Of a DNA stretch of 51,581 nt, positions 28,033-37,908 are shown in pieces. The DNA is from Microvirga tunisiensis (GTDB lineage: Bacteria > Pseudomonadota > Alphaproteobacteria > Rhizobiales > Beijerinckiaceae). The position numbers and the translations under genes were made by a program. The DNA lies in contig NZ_VOSK01000022.1 of assembly GCF_009296175.1 (NCBI RefSeq), forward strand, positions 1-51,581, written 5' to 3'. Position 1 is the first letter of the stretch, and each line of letters begins with the position of its first letter. Under the pieces are notes generated by a model. The model ran no database searches, was not told the DNA's origin, and worked only from the letters and a program-made list of their open reading frames with translations.

Positions 28033-28910
28033 TGTCTTCATCACGGGAGAGCGCCGTGACAGGCCAAGCCACAAGCAACGCCTGGTCCTCCCATGAGGGT
28101 GCCGCCGCTCTCGCGGCCCCTGCCTTGACCGAGAAGCGACGCGCCTTCGACTGGCGCATCCTTCTCGGCTTTTTTTTACCCATCGCCATCGCTCTTCTCT
28201 GGGAATCCGTCGTCGCGCTCGACCTCGCGCAGGGACGCCTCGTTCCGCCGCCGAGCCGCATTATCGCGACGCTCTGGGGCTTGGCTCAGACCGGCGAATT
28301 GTGGACCCACACCTGGATGACGCTCTGGCGCGTCCTCGTCGGCTTCGTGATCGGCGCGGTTGCCGGCATCGTGCTGGGTGCGCTCTCCGGCTCCAGCAAG
28401 ACCATCCGCCAATTGCTCGATCCGACCCTGCAGGCTCTTCGTGCGATTCCCTCCATCGCCTGGGTGCCACTGTTCATTCTGTGGCTCGGCATCTTCGAAG
28501 CATCCAAGGTGGCGCTGATCGCCGTCGGCGTGTTCTTCCCGGTCTATCTCGGCATTGCAGGCGCGATCCTCTCCGTCGACCGCAAGCTCGTGGAGGTCGG
28601 CCACGTGTTCCGTCTCTCGCGTGTTCAGCTGGCCCGCCGCATCCTGCTGCCCGCCGTTCTGCCGGAGGCCGTGATTGCGCTGCGTTCGGGCCTCGGCCTC
28701 GGCTTCATGTTCGTTGTCGCTGCGGAATTCATGGGTGCATCCGAGGGCCTCGGCTATCTGCTCGTCGACGGGCAGCAGATGGGCAAGCCCGACCAGATCC
28801 TCGCCGCGATCATCGCCTTCGCGCTGCTCGGCAAGATCGCCGACAGCCTGCTCGTTGCAGGCACCAAGCCGCTCGTGCGCTGGCAGGACACCGTGCGGGA
28901 GAGGTTGTAA
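28032..28910 (+). CDS. ssuC: ABC transporter permease (SsuC-like)
   Basis: The 292-residue permease has about six membrane segments. The BPD_transp_1 signature is in the EAA loop region (DRKLVEVGHVFRLSRVQLAR, then RILLPAVLPEAVIALRSGLG). The long N-terminal cytoplasmic part is rich in alanine and serine. It overlaps the binding-protein gene by one base and the ATPase gene by one base (TAATG), a tight operon. Confidence 0.9.
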   Translation: MSSSRESAVTGQATSNAWSSHEGAAALAAPALTEKRRAFDWRILLGFFLPIAIALLWESVVALDLAQGRLVPPPSRIIATLWGLAQTGELWTHTWMTLWRVLVGFVIGAVAGIVLGALSGSSKTIRQLLDPTLQALRAIPSIAWVPLFILWLGIFEASKVALIAVGVFFPVYLGIAGAILSVDRKLVEVGHVFRLSRVQLARRILLPAVLPEAVIALRSGLGLGFMFVVAAEFMGASEGLGYLLVDGQQMGKPDQILAAIIAFALLGKIADSLLVAGTKPLVRWQDTVRERL

Positions 28911-29698
28911 TGCTGAACCTCGAACACCTCTCCAAGACCTACGCCGATGGCACGCGCGCGCTGTCCGACATCAATCTCACCGTGCATGAAGGCGAGATCG
29001 TCTCCCTGATCGGCGGCTCGGGCTGCGGCAAGACCACGTTGCTGCGCCTCATCGCCGGTCTCGACCCGGCAAGCGCAGGCCGGATCCGCCTCGACGACGA
29101 GGTGCTCTCAGGCCCCCATCCAGACGTCGGCATCGTGTTCCAGGAGCCGCGCCTTCTGCCCTGGCTGTCGGTTTCGGACAACATCGCTTTCGGATTGGAC
29201 GGCGTGAGTGCGGCGGAGCGCAAGGCCCGCGTCGCACATGCGCTCGACAAGATCGGCCTGATCGAGCATGCCGACCGCTGGCCGCGCGACCTGTCAGGCG
29301 GACAGCAGCAGCGCGTCTCCATCGCGCGCGCCTTCGTGACGAATCCGAAGGTTCTGCTCCTCGACGAGCCCTTCTCGGCGCTCGACGCCTTCACCCGCGC
29401 GAGCCTGCACGAGCATCTGCTCGGGCTGTGGGAGGAGACGCGCCCGACGGTCGTGCTCGTCACGCACGACGTGCAGGAGGCCGTGACGCTCGCCGACCGG
29501 TCCATCGTCATGCAACCGAAGCCGGGCCGGATCTTCGACGAACTGCCGCTGACCCTCTCGCGACCGCGCGACAAGACGGGCCTTCCCTTCGAGACTTCCG
29601 TGCGCCGCGTCTTGACGGCCCTGGACCATTCGCTCAAAGCTCCGCAATTGCAGCCTCAGCGTGAGCGCGACCGCCAGGCCGCCGCGCTGTGGTGGTAG
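28910..29698 (+). CDS. ssuB: ABC transporter ATP-binding protein (SsuB-like)
   Basis: The ATPase carries a Walker A motif ([18 protein letters not shown]), a Q loop ([15 protein letters not shown]), the signature [16 protein letters not shown], Walker B ([12 protein letters not shown]) and the switch histidine ([12 protein letters not shown]). At 262 aa it is typical of the nitrate/sulfonate/taurine subfamily. The true start is ATG 28910; a much longer open frame beginning at 28301 is an artefact overlapping the permease. Confidence 0.92.
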   Translation: MLNLEHLSKTYADGTRALSDINLTVHEGEIVSLIGGSGCGKTTLLRLIAGLDPASAGRIRLDDEVLSGPHPDVGIVFQEPRLLPWLSVSDNIAFGLDGVSAAERKARVAHALDKIGLIEHADRWPRDLSGGQQQRVSIARAFVTNPKVLLLDEPFSALDAFTRASLHEHLLGLWEETRPTVVLVTHDVQEAVTLADRSIVMQPKPGRIFDELPLTLSRPRDKTGLPFETSVRRVLTALDHSLKAPQLQPQRERDRQAAALWW

Positions 29699-29717
29699 GA
29701 ACCAAAAGGACTTCATC

Positions 29718-30227
29718 ATGGATGCGACAGCCCTTCGCGCCCTCCAGGCGCCGTTGAAGGATCAATACCGCAACGATCCCGACAAGGCCGTGATCACCCT
29801 GAAGGCGCAAGGCACGCTCGACGACCAGCACATCGCGTGCAAGGTCGAGACCGGCCGGGCGCTCGCCGTCGCAGGCCTTCACCCGGCCACCGGTGGCTCC
29901 GGTGCGGAACTCTGCTCGGGCGACATGCTGCTCGAAGCGCTCGTCGCCTGCGCCGGCGTGACTCTCAAGGCCGTTGCGACCGCGCTCGAAATCGACCTGC
30001 GCCACGGTGCGGTGAAGGCGGAAGGCGACCTCGATTTCCGCGGCACGCTCGGCGTCGACAAGGCGGCACCCGTGGGCTTCAGGAATATCCGCCTGTCCTT
30101 CGAGATCGATACCGATGCGCCGCAGGAGAAGGTCGACCAGTTGCTCAAGCTCACTGAGCGCTACTGCGTGGTGTTCCAGACCCTCAACAACAAGCCCGAG
30201 CTGAGCACCACGCTGACGCGCAAATAG
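29718..30227 (+). CDS. OsmC/Ohr family protein
   Basis: The 169-residue product has the OsmC fold: a beta-rich start (AVITLKAQGTLDDQHIACKV), then SGAELCSGDMLLEALVACAG with the first redox-type cysteine, and ERYCVVFQTLNNKPEL with the second. OsmC-family proteins reduce organic peroxides through such a pair. It starts 20 bp after the ATPase gene and probably shares its transcript, which suggests a thiol- or sulfur-related role. The peroxidase role itself is inferred. Confidence 0.85.
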   Translation: MDATALRALQAPLKDQYRNDPDKAVITLKAQGTLDDQHIACKVETGRALAVAGLHPATGGSGAELCSGDMLLEALVACAGVTLKAVATALEIDLRHGAVKAEGDLDFRGTLGVDKAAPVGFRNIRLSFEIDTDAPQEKVDQLLKLTERYCVVFQTLNNKPELSTTLTRK

Positions 30228-30263
30228 GCCTGTTTGTTTGCTCGATCAGTATGAGATCTACTC

Positions 30264-30352
30264 GTCATGGCCGGGCTTGTCCCGGCCATCCCGATAAGCA
30301 AAAGCGCGGCGTTTCAATCCATCGGGATCACCGACACAAGGCCGGTGATGAC
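30264..30352. repeat. Palindromic intergenic repeat (two-arm type)
   Basis: gtcatggccgggcttgtccc and gggatcaccgacacaaggcc form the two arms. It lies between the end of the ssu-like operon and the convergent lipoprotein gene. Confidence 0.7.
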
Positions 30353-30395
30353 GTGGCGGAATACTGTGGACGAGGGCGAGGATACTGAAATGCCG

Positions 30396-31679
30396 TCAGT
30401 TTCCAGCCACCAGGGTTCGCGGCGCGCCGCTGATCGCAACAGCAGCGCCGCCGCGGATTTCCTGCACGGTCAACGCACGGTCGTTGGTGCCATCGGGATT
30501 GAAGCGGAACACGCCGTCGGCCCCGGCGAAGCCTGCGGGATTCGTAAGCATGGCGTCGGTAAAGGCCTGTGCGCCCTGCATCCGCGCCAGCGCGGCGGCG
30601 AGCGTCACCGCATCGTAGGACAGAGTCGCCAGCCTGATCGGATCGACATTGAAGCGTGCGCGATAGCGCTCGGCGAAGGCCGTGAAACCACGCTTGTCGG
30701 GTGCCGCGAACCAGCCCCCTTGCAGGATCGGAAGAGCGACGACGCGAGGTTCGTCCCACAGCCCGGTGCCGAGCGGCTTGACCCGCAGCGGATCGAAGCC
30801 GGCCATCTGCAGCGCCTGGGCCATGGCCGGCAGGCCGTCGCCATTGTCTGGAAGGAACAGCGCGTCGGCCTGCGGCGCGGAACCGCCGATGACGGGTGCC
30901 ATGCGCTGCACGGCCTCCCGAGGCTGTCCCGGCGGATAATATTCGAGCGCCGCGATGCGGATACCCTGCTGCGCCGCCGCCTGCTGCAGCCGCGCGCCGG
31001 CCACGCGGCCGTACTGCGTCTCCGGGATCAACGCGGCGACGGAGCGGCGTCCTTGAGTGGCGGCGAACGAGACGATGCGGTCCACCTCCTCCTGCACGAG
31101 GAAGCTCAGAAGATAAACGCCCTGACTGGCGACGCTCGCATCCGTCGAGAAGCCGATGACCGGCTTGCCCCTCTGGCGCGCCACCTGTCCGGCCGCCTGA
31201 ACGGAGCCCGCGAAGAGTGGGCCGATGATGAGTTCGGCTCCTTCCGCCAGCGCCTGCTGGGCCGCAGCCTGCGCGCCCTCCGGGGTGCCGTTGTCGTCCT
31301 TCACGAAAAGGGTGAGATCCGAGTTCTGGAATTCGCCGAGGGCCAGTTCCGCCGCGTTGCGCATGCTCTGCGCCACCACGGCCCCCTGCCCCGCTCCGGT
31401 CATGGGCAGGATCAGGGCGACCCTGACGGGACCGTTGCCGATGGTGGTTCCGGCCATGGCCGGCCCGAGCGGAGCATCCTGCATCGGAGCGCCGGGGGGC
31501 GTCACGCCGGCCGCATACGCAGGCTCGACGGGAGCGGGTTGAGGCCGGCTCGCCTTTCGCGGCGGCGCCAGGCTGCCGGAGCCGACGCAGCCGGACAAAA
31601 CCAGCGCCCCGGCAATGACAAAAACCCACGCGGCCCGGCCTGCAAGGCCTCCGGCTGTACCATGCGACGCCTGCGCCAT
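30396..31679 (-). CDS. LppC/LpoA-like outer-membrane lipoprotein (penicillin-binding protein activator)
   Basis: The protein has a lipobox (LVLSGC near residue 30) and a long periplasmic part with the ABC binding-protein-like fold of LpoA. Recognisable segments are VRVALILPMTGAGQGAVVAQ, ELIIGPLFAGSVQAAGQVA and SYDAVTLAAALARMQG. E. coli LpoA activates PBP1A in peptidoglycan synthesis and is encoded next to rsmI, the same neighbourhood as here. ATG 31679 gives 427 aa; a GTG at 31685 would add two residues. Confidence 0.85.
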   Translation of the reverse strand: MAQASHGTAGGLAGRAAWVFVIAGALVLSGCVGSGSLAPPRKASRPQPAPVEPAYAAGVTPPGAPMQDAPLGPAMAGTTIGNGPVRVALILPMTGAGQGAVVAQSMRNAAELALGEFQNSDLTLFVKDDNGTPEGAQAAAQQALAEGAELIIGPLFAGSVQAAGQVARQRGKPVIGFSTDASVASQGVYLLSFLVQEEVDRIVSFAATQGRRSVAALIPETQYGRVAGARLQQAAAQQGIRIAALEYYPPGQPREAVQRMAPVIGGSAPQADALFLPDNGDGLPAMAQALQMAGFDPLRVKPLGTGLWDEPRVVALPILQGGWFAAPDKRGFTAFAERYRARFNVDPIRLATLSYDAVTLAAALARMQGAQAFTDAMLTNPAGFAGADGVFRFNPDGTNDRALTVQEIRGGAAVAISGAPRTLVAGN

Positions 31680-31818
31680 CTCCACCCCCTTTTGGAAACA
31701 GCTATCCGTTCATGGACAGAAGCGTGACAGCAAAAGGTAAACATTGTTTCCAATGCAGGATGATGGTCTCGACAACCCCGCTTCCGCGGCGCCGCCCCTC
31801 ATGCGACAGTGACGAACG

Positions 31819-32757
31819 ATGAGTCAGAGAATCGATAACCGGACCAAACGGCGCGAGCCGAACGAGCGGATCGCCACCTTCACCGCCTTCGGCCTCGCCG
31901 CCGAGGCGAAGCCCCTGTCGCCCGGCCTCTATGTGGTCGCGACCCCCATCGGCAATTTGCAGGACGTTTCCTTCCGTGCGCTGAACGTGCTTGCCGCCGC
32001 GGACGCGATCCTCGCCGAGGACACGCGGGTGACGAAGACCCTGCTCGCCCATTACGGCATCACCACGCCGCTCGTAGCCTATCACGAGCATTCCAACGAT
32101 GCCGTGCGCGAGCGCATGGTCCACCGGATCCGCGAAGGCCAAGCGCTTGCCCTCGTGTCGGATGCCGGCACGCCGCTGGTGTCGGATCCGGGCTACAAGC
32201 TCGTGCAGGCGGCGATCGAGGAAGGATTGCCGGTCACCCCCATTCCCGGTCCCTCGGCCGTGCTCACCGCGCTCGTCGCCTCGGGCCTGCCGACCGACCG
32301 CTTCTTCTTCGAGGGCTTCCTGCCGTCGAAGAGCGCCGCACGCCGTACGAGGCTCGCCGAGATCGGCACGATCCCCGGCACGCTCATGCTCTTCGAGGGA
32401 CCGCATCGCCTGCCCGAGATGCTCGCCGATGCCGCCGCCGTCCTGGGCGAGCGGCAGGCCGTGGTGGCGCGCGAACTCACGAAGATGTTCGAGACGATCC
32501 GGCGCGGCACCCTGCCGGAACTGGCGCAGCAATTCGCCGAGGGAGGGCCGCCCAAGGGCGAGATCGTGGTGCTGATCGGCGAGGCGACGAAAGCCATGCA
32601 CGCGGCGGAAGCCGATGCGGCGCTCGACGGCAAGCTCGAAGCGGCGCTCAAGAACCACTCGATCAAGGACGCTGCGGCGCTTGTCACGGCGGAGCTCGAC
32701 ATGCCAAAGCGCGAAGTCTATGCCCGCGCGCTGACGCTCGCAAAGAAGGGCAAATGA
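31819..32757 (+). CDS. rsmI: 16S rRNA (cytidine(1402)-2'-O)-methyltransferase RsmI
   Basis: RsmI methylates the ribose of C1402 in the decoding site of 16S rRNA. The SAM-binding signatures are [20 protein letters not shown] near residue 34, [13 protein letters not shown] and [19 protein letters not shown]. The last 60 residues form the usual small C-terminal helical domain. At 312 aa it has an N-terminal extension of about 30 residues. yraN overlaps its stop by four bases (ATGA). Confidence 0.96.
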   Translation: MSQRIDNRTKRREPNERIATFTAFGLAAEAKPLSPGLYVVATPIGNLQDVSFRALNVLAAADAILAEDTRVTKTLLAHYGITTPLVAYHEHSNDAVRERMVHRIREGQALALVSDAGTPLVSDPGYKLVQAAIEEGLPVTPIPGPSAVLTALVASGLPTDRFFFEGFLPSKSAARRTRLAEIGTIPGTLMLFEGPHRLPEMLADAAAVLGERQAVVARELTKMFETIRRGTLPELAQQFAEGGPPKGEIVVLIGEATKAMHAAEADAALDGKLEAALKNHSIKDAAALVTAELDMPKREVYARALTLAKKGK

Positions 32758-33131
32758 CGAGCGCGCTCGAACGCCGCCGCGCGACTTTTCTGCGTGGCCA
32801 TCGTGCCGAATGGATCGCGCTGCTGCTCCTCATGATGAAAGGCTACCGCCCGCTCGCGCGCCGCTATGCGGCATCGGGCGGCGAGATCGACCTGATCGTT
32901 GTCCGCGGCGACACCATCGCGTTCGTCGAGGTGAAGGCACGCGGCCTGATGGACGATGCGTTGTCTGCTATCACCGCCCGTAAGCGCCAGCGGTTCTCGC
33001 GCGCGGTTCGCACGTGGCTCACGCGCAATGATTGGGCTCAAGGAAAGACTTGGCGTGCCGATGCTGTGTTCATCGCGCCGAAACGATGGCAGCAGCACAT
33101 CGTGTCCGCGTTCGAGTTGGAGATATCCTAA
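32754..33131 (+). CDS. yraN: UPF0102 endonuclease-like protein YraN
   Basis: The 125-residue protein has the UPF0102 pattern: an N-terminal basic helix ([20 protein letters not shown]), then [20 protein letters not shown] with the endonuclease-fold Asp and Glu-x-Lys residues (FVEVKAR), then [17 protein letters not shown]. It resembles Holliday-junction resolvase folds, but its role is not proven. It is coupled to rsmI, as in many proteobacteria. Confidence 0.9.
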   Translation: MTSALERRRATFLRGHRAEWIALLLLMMKGYRPLARRYAASGGEIDLIVVRGDTIAFVEVKARGLMDDALSAITARKRQRFSRAVRTWLTRNDWAQGKTWRADAVFIAPKRWQQHIVSAFELEIS

Positions 33132-34000
33132 GCCGCCATCCGGTGCCGGTCCGCAACCGCCTCGCGGATATGTCGCGCCAATTCCTGCACCACGTGATTG
33201 CCGCCGTCGCGCGGCAGGTAGAGATTGACCATGAAGGGCGGGAGCGCGGGCAATCCGGACTCGGGCCCCAGCACGTCAAAACCGCTCGGCACGGTCGAGG
33301 CCATCCAGGCCATGACGGCGATGTCGGCGGCTACGGTCGCCACCTGCGCCGACGTGTTCGTCACCTCCGAGACCGAACGCCATTCGATGCCGGCCTTCTG
33401 CAGCACCTCGCGGATCGGCGCCCGGAAGGCGCAGTCGGAGCAGCCGATGGAGACAGGCAAAGGGCGCTGGCGCACCGCATCGCCGCCGCGCGCGCCCACC
33501 CATACCAGACGATCCATGACGAGGTTCTCGCCGTCGGGATCGCAGCTCATCTCGGTGGCGAGCACCACATCGACCTTGCCGCCATAGAGCTTCGAGCGAA
33601 GGGACACGCTGGAGCCGCTGTTGAGCGAGATCTGCACACGGGGATAGCGGCGCGCGAAATCCTTCAGGAAGGTCGGCAGATAGGTGGTGACGATGTCGCT
33701 TGGAATGCCGAGCCTTACCTCGCCTTCGAATTCCGGCGTCGTCATCTCGGTCCAGATTTCGTCATTGAGGGCCAGCATGCGCTTCGCCCGCCCGAACAGG
33801 CGCTCGCCGGCCGTCGTGAGCTTCATGGCGCGCCGATCGCGGGTGATGAGTTCCTCGCCGAGCGTCTCTTCCAGGCGCTTGATCTGCTGGCTCACCGCGG
33901 CCTGAGTCAAGTTGAGGACTCCAGTGGCGGCAGTCATGCCGCCGGCATCCACCACCGCCACAAAAGCTCTGAGCAGGCTCACATCGAGATTCCGGGCCAT
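33128..34000 (-). CDS. LysR-family transcriptional regulator
   Basis: The N-terminal winged helix is classic: [20 protein letters not shown], then [21 protein letters not shown] two-lobed effector domain follows, with [15 protein letters not shown] and [13 protein letters not shown] 34000 gives 290 aa. It overlaps the yraN stop by three bases (33129-33131) in convergent orientation, and is divergent from the DUF1127 gene across 104 bp. That makes the DUF1127 gene its most likely target. The effector is unknown. Confidence 0.92.
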   Translation of the reverse strand: MARNLDVSLLRAFVAVVDAGGMTAATGVLNLTQAAVSQQIKRLEETLGEELITRDRRAMKLTTAGERLFGRAKRMLALNDEIWTEMTTPEFEGEVRLGIPSDIVTTYLPTFLKDFARRYPRVQISLNSGSSVSLRSKLYGGKVDVVLATEMSCDPDGENLVMDRLVWVGARGGDAVRQRPLPVSIGCSDCAFRAPIREVLQKAGIEWRSVSEVTNTSAQVATVAADIAVMAWMASTVPSGFDVLGPESGLPALPPFMVNLYLPRDGGNHVVQELARHIREAVADRHRMAA

Positions 34001-34104
34001 TGCCGACCTCAATAACAGTTCCTTATCTTTAATATAATGAACATTCGTTTCCTTTATGCAAGGGGCGAGTGCATCATCTCTTCATCGAACTTGAGGAGAC
34101 GGTC
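34001..34104. promoter_or_regulatory. Shared control region of the LysR and DUF1127 genes
   Basis: This AT-rich gap holds ctttaatataatgaac, including the palindrome TTAATATAA, and GTTC...GAAC arms about 20 bp apart. LysR proteins commonly bind dyads with a T-N11-A core in such divergent gaps. GAGGAG before ATG 34105 is the DUF1127 ribosome site. I cannot point to one operator with certainty. Confidence 0.4.
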
Positions 34105-34314
34105 ATGTCAGCACTTTCCACCACCTGCGATTGGACCTCGGAACAGCAGGCCCCCAAGCCCTCGCGCATCAAGAGCCTTTTCGCATCCCTCATGCACGAA
34201 ATCGAGATCCGCCGCGCCTTGCGCGAGGTCAGCACGCTCGACGAGGCGATGCTGCACGATATCGGCCTCACCCCTGGAAATGCCGAGGACACCATCCGGT
34301 GCGGCCGGCATTAA
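34105..34314 (+). CDS. DUF1127 small protein
   Basis: The 69-residue product is basic at first, then has the DUF1127 (YjiS-like) core: LMHEIEIRRALREVSTLDEA followed by MLHDIGLTPGNAED. The LxDIGL motif is characteristic. Some members in alphaproteobacteria bind RNA or affect phosphate metabolism, but the specific role here is unknown. The ribosome site GAGGAG lies 6 bases before ATG 34105. It ends by overlapping the convergent lipid kinase gene by four bases. Confidence 0.85.
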   Translation: MSALSTTCDWTSEQQAPKPSRIKSLFASLMHEIEIRRALREVSTLDEAMLHDIGLTPGNAEDTIRCGRH

Positions 34315-35195
34315 GCCCCTTCTTCTTTCGGCGCAAACACCGTCACGGCCGCGGGCCGGATCGAGAAATGGGCGGGCGTCTGGGTTACGATTTCGCCATC
34401 CGCATTGACGGGCTTCGGCTTGCGGGTGCGGATATCGAATTCCTTGGCCTGGACCGCCCGCACCTCTTCCCAGGCCCCATGCTGCCCGTAGCGGAATGAC
34501 CGCGCCATGAGGGCGAGTTTCCAGGCCCGGTCCAGTTCCAGGCTGTAGAGATCGAGATGCTGGTCGTCGATGGCCGCATCCTTTTCCACCGCATTCCCGC
34601 CGCCGTAGAAGCGTCCATTGCCGACCGCGATCTGCAGCGTCTTCACACGCACGGATTCTTTCTCGCTGTAGATGGTGGCCCGAAAAGGCTTGGCCTGCGC
34701 CAGAACCTTCAGGGCCACGAGCGCATAACCCAGGCGGCCCCAGCGGCGCTTGATGTCCCGCGTCAGCTTCTGCGCTAGTTCTGCCGACAGCCCAATGCTT
34801 GCCACGTTGAAGAACGGCTCGTTGTTGACGATGCCGAGATCGATCCTGCGGGTGAGGCCATCGGCAATGACCTGGGCAGCACCATCGAGATCGAAGGGAA
34901 TGTCGAGGGTCCGCGCCAGATCGTTTGCCGTGCCCATCGGCAGAATGCCCAAGGGCAGCCCGGCCTCGATGACGCCGAACGCCGCCGCGTTCAGGGTGCC
35001 GTCGCCCCCGCCGACGATGGCGCAATCCACGTCCTTGGCATGCTTGACGATGAGCGGGGATAGATCCTCCCGGCGGCCGCATTCCAGGTGAACGGGCTCG
35101 ATGCCATGATCCTTCAGGCGCTCCATGGCGATGTCACACTGGGTGGCACCGCTGCGGCTCTTGGCATTGACAATCAGAAGGGCGCGGCGGGGCAT
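34311..35195 (-). CDS. YegS/DAGK-type lipid kinase
   Basis: The 294-residue enzyme starts with ALLIVNAKSRSGA and has the signature CAIVGGGDGTLNAAAFGVIE near residue 60, followed by LPLGILPMGTANDLARTLDI. These are the nucleotide-binding motifs of the diacylglycerol/lipid kinase catalytic domain. A beta-sandwich C-terminal domain follows (VKTLQIAVGNGRFYGGG). The lipid acceptor cannot be read from sequence. Confidence 0.92.
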   Translation of the reverse strand: MPRRALLIVNAKSRSGATQCDIAMERLKDHGIEPVHLECGRREDLSPLIVKHAKDVDCAIVGGGDGTLNAAAFGVIEAGLPLGILPMGTANDLARTLDIPFDLDGAAQVIADGLTRRIDLGIVNNEPFFNVASIGLSAELAQKLTRDIKRRWGRLGYALVALKVLAQAKPFRATIYSEKESVRVKTLQIAVGNGRFYGGGNAVEKDAAIDDQHLDLYSLELDRAWKLALMARSFRYGQHGAWEEVRAVQAKEFDIRTRKPKPVNADGEIVTQTPAHFSIRPAAVTVFAPKEEGA

Positions 35196-35358
35196 GGACT
35201 ATCACATGGATAAGCTTGACGGGATCTGCAAGGGGGCCGGCTTAAGCGGGGCCGTTGGATAACCCCCCTCCCCCGATTTCGTTCACGACACCGACGATGA
35301 AGAGTTGCCATCCTTCTTTTTAAGGCCAATAACCCTGCTTCCCAAGGAGGCTTGACGC

Positions 35359-36303
35359 ATGACCGTCACCGTTGCGTTCCAGATGGATCACATCCGCAGC
35401 ATCAAGATCGCAGGCGATACGGGTTTTGCGTTGCTGCTCGAAGCCCAACGGCGCGGGCATCGGGTCCTGCACTACACGCCCGACCGCCTTTCCCTGCGCG
35501 ACGGCGCGGTGGTCGCAATGGCGGAAACCATCGAAGCGCGCGACGTGGAGGGCGACCATTTCACGCTGGGTGAGCCCGAACGGGTCGATCTCTCGACCGT
35601 CGACGCGGTGCTCATGCGCCAGGATCCGCCCTTCGATCTGGCCTACATCACCGCCACTCATTTTCTAGAGCGCATCCATCCGAAGACGGTCGTCGTCAAC
35701 GATCCGACCCATGTGCGCAATGCGCCGGAAAAGATCTTCGTCACGCATTTTCCGCACCTGATGCCGCCGACGCTCATCTCCCGCGACAGACAGGAGATCG
35801 AGGAGTTCCGGCGCGAGCATGGCGATGTGGTGATGAAGCCGCTCTACGGCCATGGCGGTGCGAGTGTGTTCAAGGTCGGCCGTGAGGATCCGAACTTCGG
35901 CTCGCTATACGACCTGTTCTCCAACCTGTTCCGCGAGCCCTGGGTGATCCAGCGCTTCCTGCCGAAGATCACGGAAGGCGACAAGCGCATCATCCTCATC
36001 GACGGCGAGGCGGCGGGCGCGATCAACCGTGTCCCGGCGGCGAACGACATCCGCTCCAACATGGTGCGCGGCGGCGCGGCGAAGCCCACGGATCTGACGC
36101 CGCGCGAGCGCGAGATCTGCGAAACCATCGGTCCTGACCTCAAGCGCATGGGCCTCATCCTCGTCGGCATCGACGTGATCGACGGCAACCTCACCGAAAT
36201 CAACGTGACCGCCCCCACGGGCATCCGCGCCATCAAGCGCCTCGGCGGGCCAGATCTCGCCGTGACGGTGTGGGATGTGATCGAAAGCAAGGTGAGGCGC
36301 TGA
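35359..36303 (+). CDS. gshB: Glutathione synthase
   Basis: GshB joins gamma-glutamylcysteine and glycine using ATP. The ATP-grasp motifs are [38 protein letters not shown] and [20 protein letters not shown]; the start [20 protein letters not shown] is standard. A very strong ribosome site (AAGGAGG) sits 8 bases before ATG 35359. Full length at 314 aa. No gshA lies in the window. Confidence 0.97.
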   Translation: MTVTVAFQMDHIRSIKIAGDTGFALLLEAQRRGHRVLHYTPDRLSLRDGAVVAMAETIEARDVEGDHFTLGEPERVDLSTVDAVLMRQDPPFDLAYITATHFLERIHPKTVVVNDPTHVRNAPEKIFVTHFPHLMPPTLISRDRQEIEEFRREHGDVVMKPLYGHGGASVFKVGREDPNFGSLYDLFSNLFREPWVIQRFLPKITEGDKRIILIDGEAAGAINRVPAANDIRSNMVRGGAAKPTDLTPREREICETIGPDLKRMGLILVGIDVIDGNLTEINVTAPTGIRAIKRLGGPDLAVTVWDVIESKVRR

Positions 36304-36314
36304 TACCCTCCACT

Positions 36315-36445
36315 GTCATCCCCGCGAAGGCGGGGATCCATATCCACGACGCAGGCAAGAGGAGCGCAGGGGCTTTCATCTTGCGTCTGCAGAACCGTCA
36401 GCGTTGATGGATTCCGGGCTCCAGGATGCGGCCCCGGAATGACAG
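36315..36445. repeat. Palindromic intergenic repeat (TCATCCCCGCGAAGGCGGGG type)
   Basis: It begins gtcatccccgcgaaggcggg, an inner hairpin, and ends gatggattccgggctccagg and gccccggaatgac. This form is widespread in GC-rich proteobacteria. It fills the gap between the convergent gshB and hemW genes. Confidence 0.7.
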
Positions 36446-36454
36446 CAGCGTGTA

Positions 36455-37615
36455 TTAAGCCGCCAATTCCGCAATCACCGCGTTCAGCACCGGAAAGCCC
36501 TTCGGTGTCACCGCGAGGCGTGTTCCATTCACCTGGATCAGGCCTTCCTCCTCCAGGTTGCGCAAGCGCCTCGGGTTCAGCGTCCGCCCGGTGAATGCCT
36601 CGAACCGGCGCGGATCGACGCCTTCCTTCAGGCGCAGACCCATGAGCAGGAATTCGTCGCCCTCGGCCTCGGAGGTCAGTACCTCTTCGTCGATAACGCC
36701 GTGGCCTTCACGCTCCACGAGTTCCAGCCAGGTTTCCGGGTGCTTCTCCGTCGCGGTGGCGAGCCGCGCATTGCCGGTCACGAGTCGTCCATGGGCGCCG
36801 GGGCCGATGCCGGCATACTCGCCGTAGCGCCAATAGAGCAGGTTATGGCGGGATTCAGCGCCGGGCTTGGCGTGGTTCGAGATCTCGTACGCTGGAAGGC
36901 CGTACTTCTCGCACACCTCCTGCGTAATGTCGTAAAGCGCGCGGCCGGTCTCCTCGTCCGGCACGGTGATCTTGCCGGCATCGTAGAGACGCTGGAACCA
37001 GGTGCCGGGCTCGATGGTGAGCTGATAGAGCGAGAGATGCTCGACCGAATGGGAGATCGCCTGCTCCAGCTCCGCGCCCCAGGCCTGCGGCGTCTGGCCC
37101 GAGCGGGCATAGATCAGGTCGAAGGAATAGCGCTCGAAGATGGAGGCCGCAATCCTCACCGCCCCCAGGGCTTCGTCGACCGAATGCATGCGCCCGAGGC
37201 GCTTGAGATCGGGATCGTTGAGCGCCTGGACGCCGAGCGAGACCCGGTTGATGCCGGCTCTGCGGTAACCGCGGAAGCGCTCGGCCTCAACGCTGGTGGG
37301 GTTGGCCTCCAGCGTCACCTCCGCCTTGGGATCGACGGCCCAGGCGCCGCCGATGGCGTCGAGGATCGCGCCCACGGTTTCCGGTTTCATGAGCGAGGGC
37401 GTGCCGCCGCCGAAGAAGATACTCGTGACCGTCCGTCCCGGAATGCGCGAAGCCGTATGGGCGATCTCGCGCCGGAAGGCCGTGAGAAACCGCTCCTGAT
37501 CCACCGGCTGGTGGCGGACATGGCTGTTGAAGTCGCAATAGGGGCATTTGGAAGCGCAGAAGGGCCAATGGACATAGACGCCGAAGCCCACATCACGCGT
37601 CGGATGATCGATCAT
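36455..37615 (-). CDS. hemW: HemW-type radical SAM protein (heme chaperone)
   Basis: The radical SAM motif CxxxCxxC is in WPFCASKCPYCDFNSH near residue 20, followed by TSIFFGGGTPSLMKPE. The C-terminal HemW domain has NLLYWRYGEYAGIGPGAHGR and EFLLMGLRLKEGVD. HemW carries heme, and is not the oxygen-independent coproporphyrinogen oxidase it is often labelled as. ATG 37615 gives 386 aa. In many relatives it follows rdgB directly; here a regulator and a DUF2852 gene lie between. Confidence 0.93.
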   Translation of the reverse strand: MIDHPTRDVGFGVYVHWPFCASKCPYCDFNSHVRHQPVDQERFLTAFRREIAHTASRIPGRTVTSIFFGGGTPSLMKPETVGAILDAIGGAWAVDPKAEVTLEANPTSVEAERFRGYRRAGINRVSLGVQALNDPDLKRLGRMHSVDEALGAVRIAASIFERYSFDLIYARSGQTPQAWGAELEQAISHSVEHLSLYQLTIEPGTWFQRLYDAGKITVPDEETGRALYDITQEVCEKYGLPAYEISNHAKPGAESRHNLLYWRYGEYAGIGPGAHGRLVTGNARLATATEKHPETWLELVEREGHGVIDEEVLTSEAEGDEFLLMGLRLKEGVDPRRFEAFTGRTLNPRRLRNLEEEGLIQVNGTRLAVTPKGFPVLNAVIAELAA

Positions 37616-37680
37616 GGGGCCTATATGGCAGTTCACGGGCTCTGCGTCACGGGTGGCGTTGTCGCGTAACCAGCTACCGT

Positions 37681-37777
37681 GTCATTCCCGGCCGGAGCGC
37701 AGCGGAGGGGAAGGGAATCCACTGCCAAGCGCCGCGCCCTGGATCCCCTTCCCTCGCTTCGCTCGCCGGGGACGACA
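37681..37777. repeat. Palindromic intergenic repeat (TCATTCCCGGCCGGAGCG type)
   Basis: gtcattcccggccggagcgc and ggatccccttccctcgcttc are the two halves. This is the third copy in the window of the element at 10218-10315. Confidence 0.7.
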
Positions 37778-37908
37778 CGCAGCGGTGTATTGCCGAAACC
37801 TTTCTGAACCTCATCGCTCACAAGGTTGTTCACCCTTATAGAGCCTTCGGTCCTGGCTTCCGCTGCGGCGGGGTCTTAAGATCGGCAGGCAGACAACAGG
37901 AACCCATC

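Noticed and set aside
28301..28909. 203-residue N-terminal extension of the SsuB-like ATPase
   Set aside because: It overlaps the permease gene in another frame and is arginine-rich; ATG 28910 starts the ABC fold correctly.
36455..37615. Calling the radical SAM protein a coproporphyrinogen oxidase (HemN)
   Set aside because: Its size (386 aa) and C-terminal domain fit HemW; true HemN is longer, about 450 aa.
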